NCBI GenBank assembly: GCA_030527765.1
Contig: JAUNAE010000086.1
Location: 1-11,749, forward strand
Source of the DNA: Eubacteriales bacterium
GTDB taxonomy: Bacteria; Bacillota_A; Clostridia; Lachnospirales; Lachnospiraceae
Direction of reading: 5' to 3'
Length of the DNA stretch: 11,749 nucleotides
Part shown: piece after piece, positions 5,798 through 11,749 of the stretch
Numbering within the stretch: position 1 is the first letter of the stretch
Layout of the letters: each line of letters begins with the position of its first letter
Position numbers and translations under genes: made by a program
The notes under the pieces: generated by a model
Databases searched by the model: none
What the model was told of the DNA's origin: nothing
What the model saw: the letters and a program-made list of their open reading frames with translations, nothing else

Positions 5798-7532
5798 AAT
5801 ATTGAAAAAGTTCTTTGCATTTTGTGGAGAAGAAAATCGAAATAAGTTTAAGAAGTCAATTGTGCTAAGTGTTATTCAGGCTTTCTTTGGGGCACTCCGC
5901 ATTCCCGCAATTGCCATATTGATTCGTGATTGTCTTGAACAAAATGTAACAGTACAGACAATTCTTTTATCTTTTGGAGTCATGGTAATCAGTATTTTAG
6001 GAATTGGATTTATCAAGGGTAAAGCTACGATGCTCCAAACGGAGGCGGGCTATGGTACATGTGCAGAAAAGCGTATTGAAATTGCGAATCATATGCGATT
6101 TCTTCCTATGGGATACTTCAACGATAATAGCGTGGGTTCTATTACTGCTGTCACAACCAACACGATGCAGAATCTTGAAAATGTTGCCACTAGAGTTGTC
6201 ATGCTTGTTTGTGAAGGGGTGCTTTCTACAGCGATGATTGCGTTGATGCTATTCTTTTTTGATCTAAGAATTGCTTTGATTCTATTAGTTGGATTTGTGT
6301 TGTTCCTGATTGCAAATCATTTTTTGCAGGCGGCTTCTGAAAAAATTTCAGAACAGAAAGTAATTGCAGATGAAAAGATGGTGGAACAAGTCATTGAATA
6401 TGTACAGGGGATTACAGAAATAAAGACATTCCATCTGACCGGAGAGAAGAGTAAGGCGTTAAATGAAGCAATTGAAAGAAATGCCGCGATTAATAAAAAG
6501 ATGGAATTCACTTTGGTTCCATACATGGGATTACAGACACTTATTACAAGATGGACCGGTGTAGCGATGGCAGGAGCTTCTGTTTTACTTTATCTAAATG
6601 GAAGTATGGGCATGTTTTACGCACTTATGATGATCATTGCTTCTTTCTTGGTGCTGGATGCTTTAAATACGGCAGGAAGCTACTCTTCCTTGCTTCGAGT
6701 TGTAAATTTATCGGTTGATTTAGCAAATCATATTTTAGAGACAAAGCCAATGGATATTGATGGAGTGGATGTAAAACCTGATACATACGATATTCATGCT
6801 GAACATATCGATTTCTCTTATGGAAATAAGAAGATCATAGATGATATTACTTTGGATATTCCAGAGAAAACTACAACTGCGATTGTTGGTCCTTCCGGCG
6901 GCGGAAAGACAACACTTACCAACCTTTTAGCAAGATTCTGGGATGTAGATGCAGGCAAAGTGACACTTGGGGGCAGGGATGTAAAAGAGTACAGTATGGA
7001 CTCCCTGATGAATAACTTCAGCTTTGTATTCCAGAACGTCTATCTGTTCCACGATACGATTGCCAATAATATCCGCTTCAGTAATCCCGGTGCATCCATG
7101 GATGAAGTGATTGCTGCGGCCAAGAAAGCAAGCTGCCATGACTTCATCATGAATCTTCCCAATGGATATGAAACAGTACTGGGGGAAGATGGCGTAGCCC
7201 TTTCTGGCGGTGAAAGACAGAGAGTATCTATTGCCAGAGCAATCATGAAGAATGCTCCGATCATCATTCTGGACGAAGCTACTGCTAACGTAGATCCGGA
7301 ATCCGAAGCAGAGCTTGTTTCAGCGATTGAGGAACTGACAAAAGAGAAAACAATCATTATGATTGCTCATCGTTTAAAAACAGTGCGAAATGCAGATCAG
7401 ATTATTGTGATTGACCAAGGGAAAATTGTTCAGCAGGGTAAGCATGATGACTTGATAAAGCAAGAAGGTATTTACAGGAATTTCATCAGTGAAAGAGAAA
7501 AGGCAATTAGTTGGAGAATCCATACTGCCTGA
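5790..7532 (+). CDS. ABC transporter half-unit, permease-ATPase fusion (IrtB/YbtQ-like)
   Basis: A 580-residue partner of the preceding protein. ATG 5790 overlaps the stop of the upstream gene by eight bases, with AAGGAGG at 5775-5781, so translation is coupled. Membrane domain in about residues 20-300, then an ATPase with Walker A GPSGGGKTT (367-375), signature LSGGE (471-475), Walker B Asp495 and Glu496, and switch His527. Both ATP sites of the predicted heterodimer therefore look catalytically complete. 'DEATANVDPESE' pairs with the 'AYTDPENE' of the partner, a combination I associate with IrtAB/YbtPQ-like pairs. No substrate-binding protein or siderophore gene lies nearby. The substrate is unknown; iron-siderophore uptake is the favoured inference, drug efflux the alternative. 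Confidence 0.88.
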   Translation: MLKILKKFFAFCGEENRNKFKKSIVLSVIQAFFGALRIPAIAILIRDCLEQNVTVQTILLSFGVMVISILGIGFIKGKATMLQTEAGYGTCAEKRIEIANHMRFLPMGYFNDNSVGSITAVTTNTMQNLENVATRVVMLVCEGVLSTAMIALMLFFFDLRIALILLVGFVLFLIANHFLQAASEKISEQKVIADEKMVEQVIEYVQGITEIKTFHLTGEKSKALNEAIERNAAINKKMEFTLVPYMGLQTLITRWTGVAMAGASVLLYLNGSMGMFYALMMIIASFLVLDALNTAGSYSSLLRVVNLSVDLANHILETKPMDIDGVDVKPDTYDIHAEHIDFSYGNKKIIDDITLDIPEKTTTAIVGPSGGGKTTLTNLLARFWDVDAGKVTLGGRDVKEYSMDSLMNNFSFVFQNVYLFHDTIANNIRFSNPGASMDEVIAAAKKASCHDFIMNLPNGYETVLGEDGVALSGGERQRVSIARAIMKNAPIIILDEATANVDPESEAELVSAIEELTKEKTIIMIAHRLKTVRNADQIIVIDQGKIVQQGKHDDLIKQEGIYRNFISEREKAISWRIHTA

Positions 7533-7568
7533 TAGATAAAACACCGGCATTATCCTGGATAATCAGAT

Positions 7569-7760
7569 ATGTGGTTTCCGTACTATCCACTTTGTACAGA
7601 GCATTCTACCACTGAGACTTATGATGCGGTCTATTTCTGGCCGGATCTTATGCAGGCATTTTCTGAGGTCTTTCGTGTGTTGAAATGCGAAGGTACCTTT
7701 ATGATCTGAAATGAGCTGGATTCAAAGGGGGAAGCAAACAGGAAATCAGCAAAAGTATAG
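7569..7760 (+). pseudogene. SAM-dependent methyltransferase C-terminal fossil
   Basis: The frame reads 'ETYDAVYFWPDLMQAFSEVF' then 'RVLKCEGTFMI', followed by a TGA (7707-7709), then 'NELDSKGEANRKSAKV' and a TAG. This is the post-motif region of class I methyltransferases (AFETVYFWP...VLKPGGTFLICNE). The TGA falls where a Cys codon (TGC) is usual, so it looks like a one-base nonsense change. The SAM-binding N-terminal half is absent, replaced by about a dozen unrelated codons after 7563. A 15-bp dyad ATTATCC-T-GGATAAT lies just upstream (7549-7563), of unknown meaning. Confidence 0.7.
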
Positions 7761-7899
7761 AATTATTGCTGTGGATTTGGATGGACATGACGGCAATGAT
7801 ACTGAATTTACAACTATTGCGGACCAGGCAAGAAAGATTGCCGGTTATCTTAGAAAAAATAAAATAGAGCACTTATATGCAATTCTAAGGATGAAATAA
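7753..7899 (+). pseudogene. Alpha/beta hydrolase fragment
   Basis: In a different frame from the methyltransferase fossil, and overlapping its end by a few bases, the sequence reads 'KYRIIAVDLDGHDGNDTEF', 'TTIADQARKIAGYL' and 'KIEHLYAI'. This matches the segment of small alpha/beta hydrolases just before the nucleophile elbow (usually ...YAICGLSMGG). The frame then changes to 'LRMK' and stops, so the Ser nucleophile and all later parts are missing, as is the N-terminal start. Non-functional. Confidence 0.65.
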
Positions 7900-7947
7900 A
7901 TCGATAGTAAACTCGATGTGAAATGATCAGTCTATAAGGAAGGATTG

Positions 7948-7990
7948 AATACCAGTATCCAATAGAATTTCTCTATTGAATACTGGTATT
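7948..7990 (+). promoter_or_regulatory. Long inverted repeat upstream of the SDR gene
   Basis: Arms of 19 bases (7948-7966 and 7972-7990) pair at 18 positions around a 5-base loop; the mismatch is C7959 with A7979. The right arm contains the first part of the 29-bp box at 7972-8000. The left arm plus loop contains the same box half in inverted orientation (7956-7969). There is no T-run after the stem, so I favour a double operator over a terminator. Confidence 0.65.
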
Positions 7991-8025
7991 TTCAATTAGA
8001 CATTACGACTATAGAAATGTAATAT
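7972..8025 (+). promoter_or_regulatory. Predicted LysR box A and SDR promoter
   Basis: A 29-bp box (7972-8000) starts TCTATTGAAT and ends TTTCAATTAGA. Its last four bases form a -35-like TAGACA (7997-8002). After a 17-base spacer comes TAATAT (8020-8025) as -10. Boxes B (9969) and C (10117) have the same length, ends and spacing. The ATTG-N14-CAAT core is a LysR-type partial dyad, and overlap with a poor -35 suits an activator. Confidence 0.7.
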
Positions 8026-8087
8026 AAAGACATAACAGAGAGAACAAATGACAACCAAAGAAACAATATAGCAGGAGGAAAAACAAA

Positions 8088-8933
8088 ATGGAATTCAATA
8101 GAAATGAAAACAAACCGGTAATCGCTTTACTTGGAGCAGGTGCAATGGGCACTGCAATCGTAAGACGTATCGCAGCAAACAAAACGATTCTCTTAGGAGA
8201 CATCAGCGAAAAAAATCTTGAGCGAGTTGCCAATGATTTTAGATACAGCGGATACGATGTTCATACACAGAAGGTTGATGCTCTGGATCCTGAGTCTGTA
8301 GAGGCATTTGCACAGAAGGCTGCATCCCTTGGTAAAGTCATGTATTTCATTGATACAGCAGGAGCGTCCCCGAATCAGACCTCTCCGGAACATGTAGTAG
8401 CGCTCGATCTCATCGCTACTGCCTATGCAATTGATATTTTTGCAAAGGTAATTGAAAGAGGTGGTGCAGGTCTGGTTGTTTCATCTCAGACCGGTCATAT
8501 GATGAACTTTACACCGGAGGTAGAAGCTCTTCTTGCAACAACACCTACTGAGGAATTAAAGGATCTTGACTTTGTGAAAAAGGATGCGGTTGCAAATCCT
8601 GGTATTGCGTATATCGCTTCTAAGAGAGCGAATCATTTGAGGGTTCGTACTGCAGCTGCTACTACATGGGGAGACAGAGGTGCACGTATCAATACCATCT
8701 CTCCCGGAATCATCGTCACACCACTTGCCTATGATGAATTCAAGGCAGCAGGGGAAGGGTATCAGAAGATGATCGATTCTTCTCCGATGAAGAGAGTAGG
8801 AACGATTGATGAAATCGCAGCAGCCGGTGAATTCCTGTTAAGTGATAAGGCGACCTTTATTACAGGTACGGATCTGCTGATTGACGGTGGCGTTATTGCA
8901 GCAATGAACAGCGGCAGATTCCAGTTAGGATAA
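8088..8933 (+). CDS. Short-chain dehydrogenase/reductase (SDR)
   Basis: A 281-residue NAD(P)-dependent oxidoreductase. The Rossmann start has a GxGxxG loop (Gly16, Gly18, Gly21 in 'LLGAGAMGTAIV') with Asp38 after the second strand ('LLGDIS'), which favours NAD(H). The catalytic residues are Ser132 or Ser133, Tyr175 and Lys179 ('YIASK'); 'GARINTISPGIIVTPL' and 'FITGTDLLIDGG' are typical C-terminal SDR motifs. The glycine loop is GAGAMG rather than the common TGxxxGIG, as in a distinct SDR subgroup. AGGAGG at 8073-8078 is nine bases before the ATG. It lies behind box A, and the collapsed FMN reductase gene begins four bases after its stop. Substrate unknown. Confidence 0.9.
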   Translation: MEFNRNENKPVIALLGAGAMGTAIVRRIAANKTILLGDISEKNLERVANDFRYSGYDVHTQKVDALDPESVEAFAQKAASLGKVMYFIDTAGASPNQTSPEHVVALDLIATAYAIDIFAKVIERGGAGLVVSSQTGHMMNFTPEVEALLATTPTEELKDLDFVKKDAVANPGIAYIASKRANHLRVRTAAATTWGDRGARINTISPGIIVTPLAYDEFKAAGEGYQKMIDSSPMKRVGTIDEIAAAGEFLLSDKATFITGTDLLIDGGVIAAMNSGRFQLG

Positions 8934-8937
8934 AGAT

Positions 8938-9074
8938 ATGAAAGTATTACTGGTCAATGGCTCTCCACATGAGAAGGCCTCTATACATTTGAAGTCCTTG
9001 GGAAAAATATGGCATATTTTCTCAAATGTATAGAAGCCGGTAAAGAAAAAGGCATTACTCGTGAATCGTATTAA
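8938..9074 (+). pseudogene. NADPH-dependent FMN reductase/flavodoxin-fold gene, internally deleted
   Basis: The first 13 codons, MKVLLVNGSPHEK, are the classic start of NADPH-dependent FMN reductases (beta-1 plus the FMN phosphate loop). They jump directly to 'HLKSLG', and one frame over the sequence continues 'KNMAYFLKCIEAGKEKGI' and 'TRESY' before a stop at 9072-9074, the normal C-terminus of the same family. So about 150 central codons are gone, and one A is missing from the run near 9002-9006. It starts four bases after the SDR stop, so both were once one operon. Its end overlaps the lysR stop by a few bases. Confidence 0.85.
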
Positions 9075-9937
9075 ACATATAGTTTTTGCAGAATCTGAAT
9101 GAAGTCGGAAATGGTTTTTCTCTTATCTGCTGCATGTGTACAGAGAACGCAGGAAAAACTCTCGTCATGCCGGAAAGGAATCCAAGCAAATTCCCCGTTG
9201 TGGTCATCAAGAAAGCCGGGGGCGATACATACACCTTTGCCAGAGGCTACATTGGTGAGAGTGGTATCGTGATTTTGGCTGTTAAAGTGATCGACGTGAT
9301 ACATATGAACGATTTTATCCTGGAGAGCACGGAGCTTAGGAGGAGAACCTCCGCCAATCATCAATGTACGATCAATAAGATCTTCCGGCACGATATATTC
9401 TTTCGCTGCCAGGGGATCTTTTTTTTGTGTGATCAAATAAAAGCCGCTGTCAAAAAGTTTATGAATTTTGATTTCAGGGACACGTCTGACGTTTTCTTCC
9501 AGGGCGAAAATGATATCCAGTTCCCCCGTAGTGAACTTGTCCATCGTTGCATCGGTGTGAAATTTTGGGGTGATGGAGATGTCCGGGTAAAGCTTTGAAA
9601 ACTCCATAATCGCGTCAGGGAGCTTGTGGATAGCAGAACGAAGAGGAAGTCCGATGCTGATATCCTCCCGATATTTCTTATTAAAATTCTGCCCCTGCTC
9701 AATGGCGTCCCGAAGCATGGTCTGGATTGTTCGAAGAGTCAAACAGAACTGAAAGCCTGCAGGAGTCAGAGACGCTCCTTTACCCGAACGGTTGAAGATT
9801 GGAAATCCAATTTCTTCTTCTACGTTTTTAATCTGGTAAGTAAGTGTCGGCTGTGCAATAAACAGATTCTCCGCAGCCTGATTGAAATTAAGAGTTTGCG
9901 ATAGTTCTAAAATATATTCAATTTGTTTCGTATTCAT
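9071..9937 (-). CDS. LysR family transcriptional regulator
   Basis: A 288-residue LysR protein on the minus strand. The N-terminal winged helix-turn-helix is clear: 'ILELSQTLNFNQAAENLFIA', 'QPTLTYQIKNVEEEIGFPIF', 'NRSGKGASLTPAG'. A linker helix and a two-lobed effector-binding domain follow (about residues 90-288). I place the start at 9937 (MNTKQIEYIL) because AAAGGAG lies eight bases before it on the minus strand; a further-upstream GTG at 9967 has no such site and would run close to box B. Box B (9969-9997) lies in its upstream region, which suggests autoregulation and divergent control. With box copies also before the SDR and flavodoxin genes it is the obvious candidate regulator. Effector unknown; a redox or electrophile signal would fit the targets. 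Confidence 0.92.
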   Translation of the reverse strand: MNTKQIEYILELSQTLNFNQAAENLFIAQPTLTYQIKNVEEEIGFPIFNRSGKGASLTPAGFQFCLTLRTIQTMLRDAIEQGQNFNKKYREDISIGLPLRSAIHKLPDAIMEFSKLYPDISITPKFHTDATMDKFTTGELDIIFALEENVRRVPEIKIHKLFDSGFYLITQKKDPLAAKEYIVPEDLIDRTLMIGGGSPPKLRALQDKIVHMYHVDHFNSQNHDTTLTNVASGKGVCIAPGFLDDHNGEFAWIPFRHDESFSCVLCTHAADKRKTISDFIQILQKLYV

Positions 9938-9968
9938 AGTAAATGCTCCTTTATTGTAATCGAACAAT

Positions 9969-10022
9969 TCTATTGGATGTTAAACATTTCAATTAGATAT
10001 ACCTATCATAATGTTTTACAAT
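9969..10022 (+). promoter_or_regulatory. Predicted LysR box B and rightward promoter
   Basis: The second 29-bp box (9969-9997) starts TCTATTGGATG and ends TTTCAATTAGA. TAGATA (9994-9999), 17 bases, then TACAAT (10017-10022) repeat the promoter layout of boxes A and C on the plus strand. On the minus strand the box is 32 bases before the lysR start codon, so the same site could also control lysR. Confidence 0.7.
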
Positions 10023-10061
10023 GAAATTGTAAAGAATAAGTTGGAGGAGAATAAAGATACT

Positions 10062-10115
10062 TTGAAAAAGTTGATGGTCATTGGAGAATGGGACAAAGAT
10101 AATGTGATAGAATAA
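10062..10115 (+). other. Short leftover frame between boxes B and C
   Basis: GGAGGA at 10043-10048 is followed by TTG 10062 and 17 codons (MKKLMVIGEWDKDNVIE), ending just inside the flank of box C. The same frame is open back to ATG 10011, which would lie before the predicted transcription start. From the -10 onward the sequence around 10017-10040 resembles 10165-10187 after box C. It may be a leader peptide or the stub of a gene lost after promoter duplication. I recognise no family. Confidence 0.25.
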
Positions 10116-10116
10116 T

Positions 10117-10170
10117 TCTATTGGATATTATAGTTTTCAATTAGATTATTGGCAGTAGATTGCTTATAAT
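10117..10170 (+). promoter_or_regulatory. Predicted LysR box C and flavodoxin operon promoter
   Basis: The third 29-bp box (10117-10145) starts TCTATTGGATA and ends TTTCAATTAGA. TAGATT (10142-10147), a 17-base spacer and a perfect TATAAT (10165-10170) follow. The transcript would start near 10177, giving a leader of about 58 bases before the lipoprotein flavodoxin gene. Confidence 0.75.
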
Positions 10171-10234
10171 GAAGATGTAAAGAACAAAGCAACTTGAAGG
10201 ATGCGAATATATTAATTCAGGAGGTACAGCTGAT

Positions 10235-10948
10235 ATGAAAAAAATTATATCCATCTTGATTGCCGTTACCTTAATCGGTACTTTGACAGCATGTGGAAGT
10301 TCTTCTTCCGGAAATGCAGATAGCGAATCACAGATGGCAGAAGAAAACGCAGTTGAAGAAGAAAGTGCAAGTGAACAGAGCAATGTAGGTGAGGGAGACA
10401 CCAATTCGGAAGATACAATAGAGGCAACGGGCAGCATCCTTGTTGCGTATTTCTCTCTGGCTGGCGAACAGTATGAGGTTGGAGAAATCACAAAGGGCAA
10501 TACGCAGGTCATTGCCGAGATGATTGCGGAAGAGACCGGTGCAGATTTGTTTTCCATTGATCCAGTGAAGGAATATTCCAATGACTACAACGGAAAACTG
10601 GATGAAGCAACAGAAGAACAGCAGAATAATGAGCGACCGGAAATCGCAAGTGTAGTAGAAAACTTTGATGATTACGATACCATTTTTATCGGATATCCAA
10701 TCTGGTGGGGAGATATGCCCAATATCGTTTATACGTTCTTGGAGTCCTACGATTTCACCGGAAAAACGGTTATTCCGTTTAATACACACGCAGGTTCAGG
10801 ACAGGCAGGCACACAGAGTACGATTGCTTCTATGCTAAACAGTGCAACAGTACTTGATGGTATAGCAGTCCGTGGCAAAACCGCTCAGGAGGATCCTGAT
10901 GCGACAAGAGCAGATGTAACAGGCTGGCTAAGACAGCTTGGCTATTAA
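10235..10948 (+). CDS. Flavodoxin-domain lipoprotein
   Basis: A 237-residue exported flavodoxin. Residues 1-20 are a lipoprotein signal (KK, hydrophobic core, lipobox LTAC with Cys20 as lipid anchor). Residues 21-65 form a Ser/Glu-rich flexible linker. The flavodoxin domain begins near residue 67 ('SILVAYFSLAG'), with a 'KGNTQVIAEMIAEETGADLF' segment, the FMN-contact loop 'IGYPIWWGDMP', and 'PFNTHAGSGQAG'. It would be tethered on the outer face of the membrane. AGGAGG at 10219-10224 supports ATG 10235. Box C drives it, and a cytosolic paralogue follows after 28 bases. Flavodoxins normally act in the cytosol, so the location is notable; it probably moves electrons to or from an extracytoplasmic acceptor, but no partner is proven here. 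Confidence 0.9.
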   Translation: MKKIISILIAVTLIGTLTACGSSSSGNADSESQMAEENAVEEESASEQSNVGEGDTNSEDTIEATGSILVAYFSLAGEQYEVGEITKGNTQVIAEMIAEETGADLFSIDPVKEYSNDYNGKLDEATEEQQNNERPEIASVVENFDDYDTIFIGYPIWWGDMPNIVYTFLESYDFTGKTVIPFNTHAGSGQAGTQSTIASMLNSATVLDGIAVRGKTAQEDPDATRADVTGWLRQLGY

Positions 10949-10976
10949 GAATATCAACATACGAGGAGGATACAAC

Positions 10977-11495
10977 ATGAGCAAGAATCTTGTAATTTAT
11001 TATTCCAGAAAAGGTGAGAACTACGTAAATGGCGGTATCAAGAAGATTGAGAAGGGCAACACAGAGGTTGTGGCAGAATACATCCGTGATGCGGTAGGAG
11101 CGGATTTGTTTGAAGTAGATACCGTAGTTCCTTACAGCGAAGACTACATGACCTGCATTAATGAAGCCAAAGAAGAAATGCAGAAAGGTAAGAGGCCGGA
11201 ATTGAAAGAACTGCTCACGGATATTTCAAACTATGATAATATTGTCATCGCCGGACCTTGTTGGTGGGGAACCTATCCTATGGCGATCTTCACACAGCTT
11301 GAAGCACTTGACTTTACAGGAAAGAATGTCTTTGCACTGATGACTCATGAAGGAAGCGGACAGGCAGGAAGTGAACGCGATGTAAAGAAATACTGTAAAG
11401 GTGCACGAGTAGGAAAAAGCCTTGCGGTACAGGGCGGAAAAGTAAGCTCTGAACGGACAACTGTTGAGAAATGGGCAAAAGAAAATTTGAAATAA
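10977..11495 (+). CDS. Flavodoxin family protein (cytosolic)
   Basis: A 172-residue flavodoxin without a signal peptide. The start is ATG 10977, since GAGGAGGA (10963-10970) is six bases before it; the longer frame from 10938 would overlap the upstream gene and lacks a ribosome site. Domain order matches the preceding lipoprotein: 'NLVIYYSRKGENYVNGGIKK', 'KGNTEVVAEYIRDAVGADLF', 'IAGPCWWGTYPMAIF', 'LMTHEGSGQAGSE'. Both have an unusual insertion between the first strand and the GNT phosphate-loop residues, which supports a tandem duplication. FMN-dependent electron transfer or reduction is expected. It shares the box C operon with the lipoprotein form and the damaged DUF4405-like gene. Confidence 0.9.
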   Translation: MSKNLVIYYSRKGENYVNGGIKKIEKGNTEVVAEYIRDAVGADLFEVDTVVPYSEDYMTCINEAKEEMQKGKRPELKELLTDISNYDNIVIAGPCWWGTYPMAIFTQLEALDFTGKNVFALMTHEGSGQAGSERDVKKYCKGARVGKSLAVQGGKVSSERTTVEKWAKENLK

Positions 11496-11508
11496 GGAGT
11501 ATTGCCAT

Positions 11509-11705
11509 ATGAAGCAAAATTTAGAATGATCATTGATACAGCTATGGTAATCATCCTTCCGCTTCTTATGGCGTATGCTTTAATCGGAGAAGAAGCACAC
11601 GAATGGTTGGGAACAGCAATGTTCCTGCTATTCGTGTTTCACCATATTCTGAATATCGGATGGTTTCGATCGATATCCAAAGGAAGGTTTAATGCGAGTC
11701 CGTGA
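11509..11705 (+). pseudogene. DUF4405-like membrane protein, frameshifted
   Basis: AAGGAG (11494-11499) points to ATG 11509, but that frame gives only MKQNLE and a TGA. One base inserted in the AAAATTT run (11516-11522) would restore MKQNFRMIIDT and join the long frame 'RMIIDTAMVIILPLLMAYAL', 'EEAHEWLGTAMFLLFVFHHI', 'LNIGWFRSISKGRFNA'. Two membrane spans with the His-His of 'FVFHHILN' fit DUF4405 proteins, small multi-span membrane proteins with conserved His, often thought to bind haem. After 'FNASP' the frame stops at 11705, and the remaining spans are not seen in any frame up to the window end. So both a start-proximal frameshift and a truncated tail appear. The in-frame TTG at 11502 sits too close to the ribosome site to rescue it. 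Confidence 0.7.
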
Positions 11706-11749
11706 AAAAAAGTCTGTAAAAGTTCAATAACATGGGCCTTCTATGATAC

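Noticed and set aside
2833..7709. TGA codons inside the GNAT (2833) and methyltransferase (7707) frames as recoded Trp, Cys or Sec
   Set aside because: Both genes have additional large losses, and intact genes here (tetR, second ABC gene) end with TGA, so these are nonsense changes in fossils.
7948..7990. Rho-independent terminator
   Set aside because: The stem is A/T-rich and is followed by TTCAATTAGA rather than a T-run; its arms match the LysR box halves instead.
7533..8087. Complete gene in the gap between the second ABC gene and the SDR gene
   Set aside because: Only two disrupted fragments with stops and frame changes are present, followed by promoter elements.
9086..9598. Plus-strand frame of 170 codons opposite lysR
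   Set aside because: It is the reverse of a strong LysR coding sequence and shows no family resemblance.
10328..10789. Minus-strand frame of 153 codons opposite the lipoprotein flavodoxin
   Set aside because: Shadow of a clear flavodoxin gene with signal peptide and ribosome site on the plus strand.

Overview
The window looks like chromosomal DNA of a low-to-moderate GC Gram-positive gut anaerobe, most likely a Lachnospiraceae-type Clostridia member. I infer this from strong AGGAGG ribosome sites, tight operons, a lipobox protein, an SMI1/KNR4 immunity gene after an HNH toxin tail, and the protein types; no rRNA or marker gene is present to fix the genus.

Left part (1-2386): the C-terminal end of a polymorphic toxin with a WHH-type HNH/Endo VII nuclease tip and a 12-residue repeat linker, followed by its likely SMI1/KNR4 immunity protein. 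Next comes a two-gene unit with a DNA-repair flavour: an AlkZ-related protein and an SRAP (YedK/HMCES) abasic-site protein.

Middle (2387-7900): a graveyard of gene remnants (ASCH-like start, small membrane protein tail, GNAT acetyltransferase with stop and lost tail, orphan MerR-type promoter). It leads into an intact TetR regulator with a clear promoter and operator, then two overlapping half-ABC transporters of the IrtAB/YbtPQ-like exporter fold. A 16-bp palindrome sits just before the first transporter gene. Two more fossils follow (SAM methyltransferase, alpha/beta hydrolase).

Right part (7900-11749): what I read as one small redox regulon. A LysR-type regulator on the minus strand lies between a short-chain dehydrogenase (followed by a collapsed FMN reductase gene) and a tandem pair of flavodoxins, one exported as a lipoprotein and one cytosolic. 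A frameshifted DUF4405-like membrane protein follows. Three nearly identical 29-bp boxes lie upstream of the dehydrogenase, beside lysR, and upstream of the flavodoxins. Each box overlaps a -35-like element, with a -10 hexamer starting exactly 20 bases past its end. This shared promoter architecture is the most interesting signal in the window: it ties the SDR, the flavodoxins and the LysR into one predicted regulon with no obvious textbook counterpart.
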